A stretch of DNA of 64,000 nt from Echinicola strongylocentroti (GCF_003260975.1 NZ_CP030041.1:1764501-1828500); one strand, 5' to 3'. Positions 33,574 to 43,951 are shown, numbered from the stretch's first letter. Notes: generated by a model not told the origin, from the sequence alone. Translations and numbers: made by a program.

Positions 33574-35985
33574 TCATTTTCTAATCAAAGCCCCAATTTC
33601 CTTCTCGAATGACTTCATCAGCCTATTCATGGACTGGTCAATAATTTTATCTGTAAGGGTTTTTGTATTATCCTGTAGGTAAAAACTCAGCGCATAGGCT
33701 TTTTTACCAGCCTCGATCTTATCTCCTTGATATACATCAAATACGCCTATATGCTTCAAAAGCTTCCCCCCTGCTTTCTCTGCCACTTTCCTCACAGCGT
33801 CAAAATACACCGCCTTATCGATCACTAGCGACAAATCCCTTCGTACTTCCGGAAATTTCGAGATCTCTTTGTACTGCTTCAGCCCTTTGGCCTTCTGCTG
33901 CAAGAAGTCCCAACGAAGCTCTGCGAAAAGCACTTCTTGCTTTACATCTGCCAATTTGGTAATTTTTGGGGACAAAAGTCCTACTTTACCAATTTCCTTT
34001 TGCCCAAGCTTCAGCTGGAGGGCATAATCAAACGGTGACTCATGGACAATCTCCACTTCTGGCATACGGACATTTAGCTTGTCCAACAACCTTTCTACCA
34101 CAGTATATAGATCGGGAAATGCAACTTTCTTCGCAGGCTCTAGCCAACTCTCCGCAGCCTTACTGCCCGTCAGAAGTATGGAAAGATGCTTTTCTTCCCG
34201 GTACCCATCAGCCTCCTTAAAATAGGCTGTACCAAACTCAAAAAACTTCAGATCTGTCTGTCGCCTATTGATATTGTGCGCTAGTACCTCCAATCCGGTG
34301 AACAACAGACTTTGCCGCATTACACCAAGGTCTTCACTGAGTTTATTGAAAATCTCTACATTTTCCTCTGCCTTAAGGAACCCTGCTTTCTCGGAGTAGC
34401 TTGGCTTGGTGAGGGAATTGGTCATGATCTCGAAATATCCCATACCTGTCAACAACTCTGAAACCCGGTATTGGAGCTTATTGGTATCCTTCGCCGGGTG
34501 CTCAGCCAAAAACCCTGCCTGGTAGGTTTCTGAAAGTGTGACATTTTCAAAGCCATAAATACGCAATACCTCTTCGATGATGTCCGCCTCACGTGTCACA
34601 TCCACACGATAAGGTTTGACAATGGCCGTGAATCCTTCTTCTGACGGCTCACTGACATTGATTTCCAGATTTTCCAGAATCTCATGGACGGTTTCCTTTG
34701 GTATATGTTTTCCTATCAGCCGATCGATGTGGGCATATTTTACCTTCACCTCAAAATCAGCCACTGGCTCAGGATAAAGGTCGGCAATCTCGGAAGTAAT
34801 CTCTCCTCCGGCAATATCCTTGATCAGCAGTGCGGCTTTCTTTAGTGCCAACACTGGCATATTAGGATCAGTACCTCGCTCAAACCTGAATGAAGCATCT
34901 GTTTTCAGCCCATGGAGCAAGCTTCCCCTCCTGATCACGTCCGGAGAGAAATAAGCACTCTCTAGGAAAATGGACGTGGTACCGTCACTGACTCCGGATC
35001 CTTGCCCACCAAAAACGCCCGCAATACAAAGGCCTCCCTCATCATCACAAATCATCAGCTCTTCACCCGTAAGCTTTCGCTCTTTTTCATCCAGCGTAAC
35101 GAACGTAGTGCCTTTGGGAAGTTTCTTGACAAGAATCTTGTCATTATTCACCTTATCCAAATCAAAAGCGTGAAGCGGTTGACCAAGGTCATGCAAAATG
35201 AAATTGGTAATATCCACCACATTGTTGATAGGCTCTAGCCCGAGGGCTTTCAGGTAGTTTTGCAGCCACTCTGGCGACGGGCCCACTTTAATATTGGAAA
35301 TGGTCAACCCCGCATAACGCGGGCAATCCGCGGCATCCTCGACCGTAATTTGTACTGGACGTGAAGTATTATCTACTTGAAATCCACTAACATCGGGCTG
35401 TTGCAGATTTCCCTTAAGCAAGGCCTTCAGATCACGTGCTACGCCCAAATGGGAAGCGGCATCCGCTCTATTTGGCGTTAAGCCGATCTCGACTATGTCC
35501 GTAGTATACAGGTCAAAATACTCACTTGCCGCTGTACCGTTGGGCAAATCGGTATCCAACACCATAATCCCGTCATGGCTCTGGCCAAGCCCCAGCTCGT
35601 CTTCGGCGCAGATCATGCCCTGCGAAACTTCTCCTCTGATCTTTGCCTTTTTAATGGTAAAGGCCTCTCCTTCATTTGGAGAAAGCGCTGCCCCAACAGT
35701 AGCTACCACTACTTTTTGGCCTTGGGCGACATTCGGAGCTCCACAAACGATAGGAACCACTTCTCCTCCCACATCCACTGTGGTCTTCTTTAGACGATCT
35801 GCATTCGGGTGCTGTTCACAGGTGATCACTTCACCAATTACCACACCCCGCAAACCGCCCGGAATAGATTCAAATCGCTCCACTCCCTCCACTTCCAGCC
35901 CAGACTGGGTGAGTAGTTCAGCAATTTTTTCCGTGCTTTCTTCGAATGGAATATAATCTTTTAGTCTATTGACAGAAATTTTCAT
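33574..35985 (-). CDS. pheT: Phenylalanine-tRNA ligase, beta subunit
   Basis: 803 aa, full length. Domains in order: N-terminal fold, tRNA-binding EMAP-like domain (about 40-150, 'VVIGEVITCEQHPNADRLKK' in part), B3/B4 editing domain that hydrolyses Tyr-tRNA(Phe) (about 210-380), B5 domain (about 405-475), core catalytic-like domain, and C-terminal ferredoxin-fold anticodon-binding domain (about 705-800, 'YKEISKFPEVRRDLSLVID' region). The alpha subunit gene pheS is not adjacent, as usual in this phylum. It leads the unit with the coiled-coil gene, zapA and rny. Confidence 0.98.
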   Translation of the reverse strand: MKISVNRLKDYIPFEESTEKIAELLTQSGLEVEGVERFESIPGGLRGVVIGEVITCEQHPNADRLKKTTVDVGGEVVPIVCGAPNVAQGQKVVVATVGAALSPNEGEAFTIKKAKIRGEVSQGMICAEDELGLGQSHDGIMVLDTDLPNGTAASEYFDLYTTDIVEIGLTPNRADAASHLGVARDLKALLKGNLQQPDVSGFQVDNTSRPVQITVEDAADCPRYAGLTISNIKVGPSPEWLQNYLKALGLEPINNVVDITNFILHDLGQPLHAFDLDKVNNDKILVKKLPKGTTFVTLDEKERKLTGEELMICDDEGGLCIAGVFGGQGSGVSDGTTSIFLESAYFSPDVIRRGSLLHGLKTDASFRFERGTDPNMPVLALKKAALLIKDIAGGEITSEIADLYPEPVADFEVKVKYAHIDRLIGKHIPKETVHEILENLEINVSEPSEEGFTAIVKPYRVDVTREADIIEEVLRIYGFENVTLSETYQAGFLAEHPAKDTNKLQYRVSELLTGMGYFEIMTNSLTKPSYSEKAGFLKAEENVEIFNKLSEDLGVMRQSLLFTGLEVLAHNINRRQTDLKFFEFGTAYFKEADGYREEKHLSILLTGSKAAESWLEPAKKVAFPDLYTVVERLLDKLNVRMPEVEIVHESPFDYALQLKLGQKEIGKVGLLSPKITKLADVKQEVLFAELRWDFLQQKAKGLKQYKEISKFPEVRRDLSLVIDKAVYFDAVRKVAEKAGGKLLKHIGVFDVYQGDKIEAGKKAYALSFYLQDNTKTLTDKIIDQSMNRLMKSFEKEIGALIRK

Positions 35986-36048
35986 GTATTCGGAATGATT
36001 TCTCTAAATTAAAGAGCAAATTTAAGATAATTGCCAATGCCAAAAAGC

Positions 36049-36666
36049 TTATTTCAAGTAATTTTTCTCCCCTGCTGTGATCGGCACACTCAGAATGTTT
36101 TCTTTTGGGGGAATCGGACAGGCAAAATCAGGGTTATAGGCACAATATGGATTATAAGCCAGATTAAAATCGATAGTAATACTATTCATCCCATCTTGGC
36201 GTAGATTCAAGTATCTCCCCCCGCCATAGGTACTTTCCCCACTGGTCTCATCGGCAAAAGGCAGAAAAAAGTTTTTGGGATCGGGCTCATCGACCGCCTG
36301 CAAAAGCAACAGCCTACAAGACTCCCCTCCCAGCTCAAAGTCCGCATAACTATGCTTCACATAAGACTCCAGCGTCCCATCGGTCATAGGAATCTCCAAG
36401 ACTTGACGTTCCTGAAGAGGCACGAGACGAGCTCGTACCTTGTACTTTTCATCAATCGGAAAACAAGAAAGCGAATCAAATCCCAGCTTCTGCTTATCAG
36501 TCAGCGGAGACTCTTCATTGTACCTCAAAAATTTATATTGGCGCTCTCGTTCACTGACAACTGTTTCACGGTAATCCCCTGTACTTTGGCCTCCAAAAAA
36601 CATATACCCAACTGCCAAGAGCACCACTACGCCCACCATCCCAAGTACTATTTGATTTTGTTTCAT
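36049..36666 (-). CDS. DUF1684-family protein, membrane-anchored
   Basis: 205 aa. One N-terminal hydrophobic segment (about 7-24, 'VLGMVGVVVLLAVGYMFF') acts as signal anchor. The C-terminal DUF1684 signature is clear: 'YGGGRYLNLR', 'TIDFNLAYNPYCAYN' and 'CPIPPKENIL', with two conserved Cys. The biochemical role of DUF1684 is unknown. The gene begins directly after the radC stop codon, with no gap, so they are cotranscribed. Confidence 0.88.
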   Translation of the reverse strand: MKQNQIVLGMVGVVVLLAVGYMFFGGQSTGDYRETVVSERERQYKFLRYNEESPLTDKQKLGFDSLSCFPIDEKYKVRARLVPLQERQVLEIPMTDGTLESYVKHSYADFELGGESCRLLLLQAVDEPDPKNFFLPFADETSGESTYGGGRYLNLRQDGMNSITIDFNLAYNPYCAYNPDFACPIPPKENILSVPITAGEKNYLK

Positions 36667-37368
36667 TTATGGTTCGATCATTGATTCATCTGCGAAGCTA
36701 AAATAACCAACATCTGTGAAAATCAAATGATCAATGACCGGCAACTCTAATTTCTTTCCCAAATCTACCAATCTTTTTGTCAGCCTTTCATCAGATTCGG
36801 AGGGCTTCTTGGTTCCCGAAGGATGATTATGCACCAAAACAAGCGCAGATGCCCCATGCTCCAATGCCGCTTTAAAAACAAGTTTTGGGTCCACCACAGT
36901 CCCGCTCGTGCCCCCTTTACTGATCAAGGATTTTCGAATGACACAATTGGCCCGATTCAGGAGCAAGGCGTAGAAATACTCTACCTGTTCATCCATCAAT
37001 TCGGCACGCATGATTTCATACACCTCTTTCGAACAAGTGATCTTTGGCCGTTTAGGCAGCTCCATCACCTTCCTTCTCCTGCCCAACTCCAAAGCACTGA
37101 CTATCGCAATGGCCTTAGCCTCACCGATGCCTTTGAATTTTTGGAGATCCCTGACCGACAAGCGTGCCAATGCCGCCAAGTCATGACCTACACTTGCCAG
37201 GATATATTTTGACAGGTCCACAGCACTCATCGACGGGGTACCCGAACCAATCAAAATAGCGATCAGTTCGGCATCCGAAAGTGTAGCCTTCCCTTTCAAC
37301 TGCAATTTTTCGCGCGGGCGGTCTTCTTCTGCCAGGGCGGAGATCTTTATAGATTGATAAATTTCCAT
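36667..37368 (-). CDS. radC: RadC-family JAB/MPN domain protein
   Basis: About 233 aa from the ATG at 37368 (MEIYQSIKIS); a longer frame to 37410 adds a hydrophobic stretch absent from the family. The N-terminal part has helix-hairpin-helix features ('LQKFKGIGEAKAIAI'). The C-terminal JAMM metalloprotease-like domain carries 'LVHNHPSGTKKPSESD', the His-x-His...Ser...Asp zinc site, near residues 172-187. RadC's cellular role is uncertain despite its old name; it is not a proven DNA repair protein. DUF1684 follows immediately. Confidence 0.94.
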   Translation of the reverse strand: MEIYQSIKISALAEEDRPREKLQLKGKATLSDAELIAILIGSGTPSMSAVDLSKYILASVGHDLAALARLSVRDLQKFKGIGEAKAIAIVSALELGRRRKVMELPKRPKITCSKEVYEIMRAELMDEQVEYFYALLLNRANCVIRKSLISKGGTSGTVVDPKLVFKAALEHGASALVLVHNHPSGTKKPSESDERLTKRLVDLGKKLELPVIDHLIFTDVGYFSFADESMIEP

Positions 37369-37414
37369 TGATAAAAAAAATAATGACACAAAACCGTAAT
37401 CAACCTGCATTTTG

Positions 37415-37475
37415 CATGAAACATGTATTAGCTCACCTATTACAAACTGATTCTCAATGCATAAACCGAGTTTAA
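37415..37475 (+). repeat. Possible deletion derivative of repeat family A (A4)
   Basis: About 61 bp: 'GAAACATGTATTAGCTCACC' at the left resembles the left end of A3, and 'AATGCATAAACCGAGTTTAA' at the right resembles the right end of A2/A3, with an internal CTGATTCT. Most of the interior is missing. The match is short and the call tentative. Confidence 0.4.
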
Positions 37476-37588
37476 TTTATCGAAAAAAATCTCTCCGAAA
37501 CAATGTCTTTTCCATTATCCACCCCTAGCCACTAATAAAAAGTGCATCACACCTAATATTGGTAGTATGGATAAGGCTATACATAATA

Positions 37589-37733
37589 TATCCGCAATGA
37601 TACCAGTAATCACAGAGATATGAAATAGGTCCTCACAGAAACCACGGAAATCTCAGAAAAGCGTTGTTTCATTCTGGGTTTTCTGTGCGTTCGGCGAGAA
37701 ATAAAAACTACTGGCAAGAAAGCGTATAATCAA
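37589..37733 (-). repeat. Repeat family B, copy B2
   Basis: About 145 bp. Read on the minus strand it starts TTGATTATACGCTTTCTTGC and ends TTGCGGATA, and shares the internal block TTTTCTGAGATTTCCGTGG with copy B1. It lies in the 438-bp gap between radC and rpsT, beside the possible A4 remnant and 19 bp beyond the rpsT terminator. Confidence 0.8.
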
Positions 37734-37743
37734 ATAAGGCTAG

Positions 37744-37780
37744 AAATAAAAAAAGCCTTGCCGCTTTGCGACAAGGCTTT
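37744..37780 (-). terminator. Rho-independent terminator after rpsT
   Basis: AAAGCCTTG (37752-37760) pairs with CAAGGCTTT (37772-37780), extended by an inner CGC/GCG pair (with one mismatch), and on the minus strand is followed by a U-run. It starts 27 bp past the rpsT stop. Confidence 0.85.
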
Positions 37781-37806
37781 GTAAAAATCCTTTACCCGTG
37801 CACTAA

Positions 37807-38061
37807 TTATCCCAGTGCGTTAACAAATCTAGCCAAGTTCGACTTCTTGTTGGCCGCATTGTTTTTGTGGATAATATTTTTCTTCGCAAGTTTATCGATC
37901 ATAGAAGAAACTTTCTTGAACAACTCCTGAGCTTCCACCTTGTCAGTAGTATGTTTCAATTTCTTAATGAAAGTCCTTGTAGTCTTAGCTTGATATTTGT
38001 TTCTCAAACGCTTGGCTTCGTTTGCACGAATTCTCTTAAGAGCTGATTTGTGATTTGCCAT
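37807..38061 (-). CDS. rpsT: 30S ribosomal protein S20
   Basis: 84 aa, very basic, almost all helical. It starts with the typical 'MANHKSALKRIRANEAKRL' and has 'KKNIIHKNNAANKKSNLARF' near the C-terminus, the S20 signature. It binds 16S rRNA early in small-subunit assembly. The gene is monocistronic with its own terminator. Confidence 0.97.
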   Translation of the reverse strand: MANHKSALKRIRANEAKRLRNKYQAKTTRTFIKKLKHTTDKVEAQELFKKVSSMIDKLAKKNIIHKNNAANKKSNLARFVNALG

Positions 38062-38275
38062 ATCTTATTTTTGCTTAAATTTCTTTGTTTTTCGCCACTG
38101 TCCATTAATAGGAGTGCAAAGTTAACTGTTTTATTTTTAATCACAAAAGGATTAACAAACTATGCACTAGAAAGTTTTCAATTTAACGGAACTACTTCCG
38201 CAAAACTCCCATATCCAGCCGCAAATGTAATCATTTTCATTTTTCAATTCTCCATATTTTTAACTAAATTTCTAC

Positions 38276-39226
38276 ATGAAGCGAATATTACTTTTTACTT
38301 TTTCACTGTTTACCACGTTACATTGCTTTGGTTTTTGGGGATTTTATGCACACAAAAAGATCAATCGGCTAGCGGTTTTCTCCCTCCCATTGGAAATGAT
38401 CGGATTCTATAAGGAAAACATTGCCTCTATCACAGAAAACGCCGTCAACCCGGACAAAAGAAGGTACGCTGTAAAAGGGGAAGCTGAAAAACACTATATA
38501 GATGCAGATATCTATGGAGACAGTGCAATATACACATTGCCAAGGTACTGGGACGATGCTGTGGAGATGTTCGGGGAGGACAGCCTTAGAAAATACGGCA
38601 TAGCCCCTTGGAACGTTCATTTCGTGAAGACCAAACTCACGCAAGCCTTTAAAGATAAAAACACAACAGCAATTCTTCGCCTATCAGCTGACTTGGGCCA
38701 TTACATTGGTGACATCAATGTTCCTCTACACACCACCGTAAATTACAATGGACAGCTTACTGGCCAAGAGGGCATCCATGGGTTTTGGGAAAGTCGAATC
38801 CCTGAGCTTTTGGCAGAGGACTTTGACCTGTTCGTCGGTAAAGCAGAATACATCCCAAACACGCAAATAGCCGCTTGGGAAGCTGTCATACGGGCCCACG
38901 AAGCATTGGACAGTGTACTACTTTTTGAGGAGCAGCTTAGCCGTGAGTTTAGCGATGACAAAAAATACAGCTTTGAAGAACGGGGATCCATCAACACCAA
39001 AGTCTATTCGAGGCCCTTTACTATTGCGTACAACAGCTTGCTTGATGGACAGGTGGAGCGCCAGATGAAGCACTCAATAAAAATGATTGCTGATTTTTGG
39101 TATACGGCGTGGGTGGACGCCGGACAGCCTGAACTGACACCGCTACTAAACCAAAAGATCCCCGCAGATCCATGGAAAAAATCTCCTCCGGAAAACAACG
39201 TCAAGGCCCGAGACCATGGATTCTAG
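38276..39226 (+). CDS. Exported zinc-dependent phospholipase C / S1-P1 nuclease fold protein
   Basis: 316 aa with a signal peptide cleaved near 'HCFG', which leaves a Trp close to the new N-terminus ('FWGFYAHKKINR'), as needed for the N-terminal zinc ligand of this fold. Further candidate ligands are 'EKHYIDADIYGD' (His, Asp), 'ADLGHYIGDINVPLHTT' (His, Asp, His) and 'EGIHGFWES' (His, Glu), in the order typical of trinuclear-zinc phospholipase C and S1/P1 nucleases. It is likely periplasmic or secreted. Whether it cuts phospholipid or nucleic acid is unknown. It is monocistronic. Confidence 0.82.
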   Translation: MKRILLFTFSLFTTLHCFGFWGFYAHKKINRLAVFSLPLEMIGFYKENIASITENAVNPDKRRYAVKGEAEKHYIDADIYGDSAIYTLPRYWDDAVEMFGEDSLRKYGIAPWNVHFVKTKLTQAFKDKNTTAILRLSADLGHYIGDINVPLHTTVNYNGQLTGQEGIHGFWESRIPELLAEDFDLFVGKAEYIPNTQIAAWEAVIRAHEALDSVLLFEEQLSREFSDDKKYSFEERGSINTKVYSRPFTIAYNSLLDGQVERQMKHSIKMIADFWYTAWVDAGQPELTPLLNQKIPADPWKKSPPENNVKARDHGF

Positions 39227-39235
39227 CCCTTTCAC

Positions 39236-39279
39236 AAAAAAAAGGTACAAGCATCGCCTCCATGGCCCACACTTGTACC
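39236..39279 (-). terminator. Putative terminator after the aminotransferase gene
   Basis: GGTACAAG (39244-39251) pairs with CTTGTACC (39272-39279) across a 20-nt loop; the minus strand continues into eight U's (39236-39243 complement). It sits between convergent gene ends and lies 50 bp past the aminotransferase stop. Confidence 0.6.
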
Positions 39280-39328
39280 CTTGCATCCCTACTTCGGATC
39301 CCATTTTTGGATCAATTGATTCCCATTC

Positions 39329-40639
39329 TCAAGCAGACTTCAGGTAAAAACGTATGCTATTGGCAATTCGGGTAAATGTATCCCTGAACTTATCTTCATC
39401 TTCTTCCAATAACGTCACCCGAAACCCTCTAAGGTTAGAACAAAACGAACTTACGGGCACCACACAGATCCCTTCAGATGCCAGGAGATTATACACAAAT
39501 CGTTTATCGTGTGGCATATCATCTTCATTGAGCCATTGCGCTAGGTATCCCTTTACGCGTACGTCATCCACTGGAAGGTACTGGCGCTCATTGAGCATGG
39601 ATTCATCAAAGACAATGGTGTTATAAAACGCTCCTTTGGTCTTATTGAACTTGATACCTGGAACATCCGAGAGCACCTCTTCCATAATCTGGCTCCTTTT
39701 GCCTATCCGGTCATTGGCGTTTTTCCGGTAGGGTATGTATTCGGGGTGGCTCATGATCTCCGGAATGGCCAACTGGGGCAGCATGGTGGAGCATACCTCG
39801 ATCATTTTGGCATTTTCCAATGTCGTGCAGAGCTTGTTAAACTCCTCCGAGCCATTTTTATTATAAAACTCCATCCATCCACATCGTGAACCTGGCCAAG
39901 GAAACTCTTTGGAAATTCCCTTCAGGGATATCCCCGGAAGGTCTCCAATAACTTCAGAAAGCGAAATGGCCTCATGACCGTTATACGTGATATTTTGATA
40001 AATCTCATCTGCAATCAACAGCAAGTTAAACTCCCTGGCAATGGCCACAAACCGCTCCAACACCTCTCTCGGGTACACCATTCCGGTAGGATTGTCAGGA
40101 TTGATGATCAAGAGGCCTACGATATTGGGGTTGTACTTCACCTTATTGTACAAGTCGTCCATGTCTGGATACCAACTGTTGTCAGGGTCCAACCTGTAGG
40201 TTATTGGAAAAGTATTGGCATGGGCTGCTTCAGCAGAACTATGAGTGGAATAAGCAGGAGAAGGGCCTATGATCCTGGCCGTGGGGATCAGAAACTGGTA
40301 CAGCTTGGCAATGGCATCACCAAGGCCATTGAAAAACAAAATATCCTCTGCGGAAATTTGTACCCCATCACGCTCATTGTTAAGCCCTGCAAGGTACTGT
40401 CTCGTCTTTAACATCCCTTTGGAGTCAGAATAACCATAGGTCTTATCATCACTGACAAGATCCTTTACGATATCCTTCATCCATGCCGGAATGGTATTGC
40501 TCTTTTGGATGGGGTCACCGATGTTTTCCCAAGTGACCTCAAAACCCAAACTTTCTATAACCTTTGCTTTCTTTACGATTCCCCTGATTTCATAATTCAG
40601 TTCATCCGCCCCTGGGGCCAGCAAAATCTGTCTGATCAT
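39329..40639 (-). CDS. Class I/II PLP-dependent aminotransferase
   Basis: About 436 aa from the ATG at 40639; a TTG five codons upstream is less likely. Fold-type I aminotransferase: substrate/cofactor segments 'YGYSDSKGMLKTRQYL', 'NGLGDAIAKLY', 'INPDNPTGMVY' with the Asn and Pro of the family, 'LLIADEIYQNI' with the Asp that binds the pyridine nitrogen, and the Schiff-base Lys in 'SLKGISKEFPWPGSRCGW' (about residue 255). The substrate is not determined; relatives are alanine or aspartate aminotransferases. It is monocistronic. Confidence 0.92.
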   Translation of the reverse strand: MIRQILLAPGADELNYEIRGIVKKAKVIESLGFEVTWENIGDPIQKSNTIPAWMKDIVKDLVSDDKTYGYSDSKGMLKTRQYLAGLNNERDGVQISAEDILFFNGLGDAIAKLYQFLIPTARIIGPSPAYSTHSSAEAAHANTFPITYRLDPDNSWYPDMDDLYNKVKYNPNIVGLLIINPDNPTGMVYPREVLERFVAIAREFNLLLIADEIYQNITYNGHEAISLSEVIGDLPGISLKGISKEFPWPGSRCGWMEFYNKNGSEEFNKLCTTLENAKMIEVCSTMLPQLAIPEIMSHPEYIPYRKNANDRIGKRSQIMEEVLSDVPGIKFNKTKGAFYNTIVFDESMLNERQYLPVDDVRVKGYLAQWLNEDDMPHDKRFVYNLLASEGICVVPVSSFCSNLRGFRVTLLEEDEDKFRDTFTRIANSIRFYLKSA

Positions 40640-40766
40640 AACTCTCCCAATCAATAATGCATTTTAAAATTTTCGCCAAAGGTAGGGAAAATTAACTCCC
40701 CTACCTTGCTGTTTCGACAATAATATTTGGTGTTTTAACCAATAAACAAACTATAACAAACAGCAA

Positions 40767-42446
40767 TTACTTTAACTTTTTGTATTTGATACGTTTTGGT
40801 TCTACATCACCAAGCCGTTTCTTTTTGTTTTCTTCGTAATCGGTAAAGTTACCTTCAAACCAATAAACTTGAGAATCTCCTTCAAACGCCAAGATATGCG
40901 TACAGATCCTATCCAAGAACCATCTGTCGTGGGAAATCACCACTGCACAGCCACCAAAATTCTCCAATGCTTCCTCCAGTGACCTCAGTGTATTGACATC
41001 CAGATCATTGGTAGGCTCATCGAGCAATAGCAGGTTGCCATTTTCCTTTAGCGTCATGGCCAAATGTACTCGGTTGCGCTCTCCTCCAGAAAGCACCCCT
41101 ACTTTTTTCTCCTGATCCGATCCAGAAAAATTAAACTTGCTCACATAAGCCCTGGCATTCATCTCTTTATTGCCCAGCTTGATATTTTCATTCCCTTCAG
41201 AAATCGTCTGGTAAACGCTTTTGCTGGCATCCAGCAGATCATGTTCTTGGTCCACATATGCCAATTGAACAGTTTCTCCTACCTCAAAGCTGCCGGCATC
41301 AGGTTTTTCATTTCCTGTAATCAGCTTAAACAAGGTCGACTTACCGGCACCGTTAGGTCCGATGATGCCGACGATCCCTCCTTGTGGAAGGGCAAATGTC
41401 AAATCTTCAAAGAGCAACTTGTCACCATAGGACTTCGACACACCATTCACCTCGATCACCTTCGACCCCAATCTCGGCCCTGGCGGGATATACAGCTCCA
41501 GTTTGGACTCACGTTCCCTGGCGTCCTCTCCCACTAGTTTTTCATATGCATTTAGTCGGGCTTTTCCTTTGGCTTGCTTCGCCTTGGGAGTCATTTTGAT
41601 CCATTCGAGCTCACGTTCTAATGTTTTCTGACGTTTGGATTCGGATTTTTCTTCTTGGGCTAGTCTCTTTTGCTTTTGGTCCAGCCAACTGCTATAGTTA
41701 CCTTTCCACGGGATCCCTTCACCTCTGTCCAGCTCAAGTATCCATCCGGCCACATTGTCCAAGAAATAACGATCGTGGGTCACGGCGATTACAGTACCCT
41801 TATATTGCTTTAAGTGCAGTTCTAACCAGTGCACCGATTCAGCATCCAAGTGGTTAGTAGGCTCATCCAACAGAAGCACGTCCGGTTCTTGAAGCAAGAG
41901 ACGACATAGGGCTACCCGGCGTTTTTCACCTCCAGAGAGGTTGCTCACAAGGGCATCACTCGGCGGAAGCCTCAGTGCATCCATGGCTTTATCAAGTACT
42001 ACATCCAACTCCCAAGCATTGGCCGCGTCCAGTTTTTCCTGTACCTCACCCTGCTTTTCAATTAATTTGTTCATCGCATCCGGATCTTCCATTACCGCCG
42101 GATCCATGAATTTTTCATTAATGGCCTCAAACTCTTGGAGCAATCCCACCGTTTCTGAAACGGCCTCTTCCACTACTTCTTTGACGGTTTTTTCTGGATC
42201 AAGCTGCGGCTCTTGCTCAAGCATACCAACAGAATACCCTGAGGACCAAGCCAATTCACCCTGATACTCCTTATCTATGCCTGCAATAATTTTCAAAAGA
42301 GAACTTTTACCGGAACCATTCAGACCTAAAACACCAATCTTGGCCCCATAAAAAAAAGATAGATAAATATCTTTCAACACCTTCTTCTGAGGAGGGTAGA
42401 TTTTGGACACCCCAGCCATTGAAAATATAATTTTCTCGTCACTCAT
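40767..42446 (-). CDS. ettA: Energy-dependent translational throttle protein EttA (ABC-F ATPase)
   Basis: 559 aa with two ABC domains and no membrane part. First domain: Walker [10 protein letters not shown] (about 40), signature [12 protein letters not shown], Walker [13 protein letters not shown]. Second domain: GPNGAGKST (about 355), [24 protein letters not shown]. The arm insertion in domain one and the charged linker ('[17 protein letters not shown]') are those of EttA. The protein binds the ribosomal E site and tunes the first elongation steps to ATP level. It is divergent from the DUF349 gene. Confidence 0.96.
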   Translation of the reverse strand: MSDEKIIFSMAGVSKIYPPQKKVLKDIYLSFFYGAKIGVLGLNGSGKSSLLKIIAGIDKEYQGELAWSSGYSVGMLEQEPQLDPEKTVKEVVEEAVSETVGLLQEFEAINEKFMDPAVMEDPDAMNKLIEKQGEVQEKLDAANAWELDVVLDKAMDALRLPPSDALVSNLSGGEKRRVALCRLLLQEPDVLLLDEPTNHLDAESVHWLELHLKQYKGTVIAVTHDRYFLDNVAGWILELDRGEGIPWKGNYSSWLDQKQKRLAQEEKSESKRQKTLERELEWIKMTPKAKQAKGKARLNAYEKLVGEDARERESKLELYIPPGPRLGSKVIEVNGVSKSYGDKLLFEDLTFALPQGGIVGIIGPNGAGKSTLFKLITGNEKPDAGSFEVGETVQLAYVDQEHDLLDASKSVYQTISEGNENIKLGNKEMNARAYVSKFNFSGSDQEKKVGVLSGGERNRVHLAMTLKENGNLLLLDEPTNDLDVNTLRSLEEALENFGGCAVVISHDRWFLDRICTHILAFEGDSQVYWFEGNFTDYEENKKKRLGDVEPKRIKYKKLK

Positions 42447-42587
42447 GTTAATTTATTTTACCTTATGGTTATATTTATTAGGAACAAATATGGCAAATAA
42501 TCACCTTCTTTAGGATAAATGCATCTTAATTAATTAATTTGCAGAAAACAAGAATTAGCCAACTTACCACCAACCTATTAAATCGAG

Positions 42588-43871
42588 ATGGAGCATCCAT
42601 ACGGATACATAAAAGACGACAAAGTTTATTTAAAAGGTTTTTTGAATCAGGAGGACAGAGTGATTGGAGAGGTCAAGGAAAACGAAGCCTCTACGATCAA
42701 GTACTTTGAAGATCGGTTTGAACTAGCGAAGAAGAAAGTAGCAGACCTTAAGAAAGACATCGAAGAAAATCAAAACAAAGGGTCCTTTTTGATGAAGCTG
42801 GTTCACTTAAGGGAATCCTTGATGCAATATGATGCATTGGGGGATTTCGTTCCCCTGATTGATGAGCTTAACGAACGGGAAGAATACCTCAATGAAATCA
42901 TCCAAGCCAATCGCGAAAGGAACCTGGAGATCAAACGGGAACTGATCGAAGAGGCCCAAGTATTGATGAACGACACTGACTGGAAGGCCACGTCAGAAAA
43001 GTTCAGGGACCTCAAGCTTCGCTGGATCAAAACAGGCCCAGTATCTCCTGAGCTGAGGGATGAGATCGAAGGATCCTTTAAGGAGACTACCGACACTTTT
43101 TTTGAAAACCGGAAAAACTACTTTGAAGGACTGGCCCTACAGGCCGAAGAGAACATCAAAGTGTATGAATCCCTTGTGGAACAAGCCAGGGAAGCATTTA
43201 ACATGCAAGATGTAAAGCAAGCCTTCGAAATCAGTAAACGTATCCAAAAACAGTGGAAGGAGTCCGGAAAGGTACCTGCAGAAAAAAGGCAGCCGTTATG
43301 GGATGAGTTTTCGCGGTTAAACAACAAGATTTTTGGTCGCTTCAAGCGCACCATGCAAAACAAGCCTCGTCAGGGTGGGGGCGGGTACAATAGCCCTCCA
43401 TCTCGTTTGCGGCCATTTGAAGTAGTAAAAAAAATAGAAAAGCTGGCCGAATCCATGAGGGATCTTTCTCTGGGTGAAACCACACCGGAAAAAATCTCCA
43501 GAGCAAAAAGGCTACAGGCGGAATGGAAATCACTCCCTCCTAAAAAACCTAGGGAAGCACAACAATATTCAAGATTGTTCGTCTTCTTTACTGATATTGT
43601 TTTTGAAAAATCTTTCCTTCATAAGCTTGCAAGATCCAAATTTGATAACTACTATGAAATGGACGAGCAGGAACAACGGCAAGTTAAAATCAATATCATG
43701 AAAGACCTGATCTCCCGAGATGAGAAAGAACTGGAAACGGTAAAAGAAAACTCGGAAAATTTCCGGTCACATGAAAGTGATTTTGAAACCATGTTATATA
43801 GAAAAATAAGTGCGTATAAAAGGAAGCTAGATGTAAAAAATCATATTCTAAAGGAACTTTCAAACAAATAG
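42588..43871 (+). CDS. DUF349-domain protein
   Basis: 427 aa, cytoplasmic, almost entirely charged helices. It contains several DUF349 repeats: 'KATSEKFRDLKLRWIKTGPVS' near residue 130, 'QAFEISKRIQKQWKESGKVP' near 210 and 'SRAKRLQAEWKSLPPKKPRE' near 305, each with the repeat's conserved Trp and following Gly/Pro. DUF349 proteins are abundant in Bacteroidota and of unknown function. A short DUF2795 gene follows 80 bp later with its own promoter-like box. EttA is divergently encoded 141 bp upstream. Confidence 0.9.
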   Translation: MEHPYGYIKDDKVYLKGFLNQEDRVIGEVKENEASTIKYFEDRFELAKKKVADLKKDIEENQNKGSFLMKLVHLRESLMQYDALGDFVPLIDELNEREEYLNEIIQANRERNLEIKRELIEEAQVLMNDTDWKATSEKFRDLKLRWIKTGPVSPELRDEIEGSFKETTDTFFENRKNYFEGLALQAEENIKVYESLVEQAREAFNMQDVKQAFEISKRIQKQWKESGKVPAEKRQPLWDEFSRLNNKIFGRFKRTMQNKPRQGGGGYNSPPSRLRPFEVVKKIEKLAESMRDLSLGETTPEKISRAKRLQAEWKSLPPKKPREAQQYSRLFVFFTDIVFEKSFLHKLARSKFDNYYEMDEQEQRQVKINIMKDLISRDEKELETVKENSENFRSHESDFETMLYRKISAYKRKLDVKNHILKELSNK

Positions 43872-43903
43872 TAGGTTAAAGTTTTAAAAAATAAAAGATT
43901 TTA

Positions 43904-43911
43904 TATTTTTG
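43904..43911 (+). promoter_or_regulatory. Putative Bacteroidota -7 element for the DUF2795 gene
   Basis: TATTTTTG matches TAnnTTTG, 40 bp before the start codon in the gap after the DUF349 gene. A -33 TTTG is not clear. Confidence 0.45.
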
Positions 43912-43951
43912 CTTCACCGTGTGCAGCGGAAAAACTTAAATTGTAGACATT

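Noticed and set aside
37369..37410. Extended N-terminus of RadC
   Set aside because: The extra 14 codons add a hydrophobic stretch absent from RadC proteins; MEIYQSIK at 37368 is the better start.
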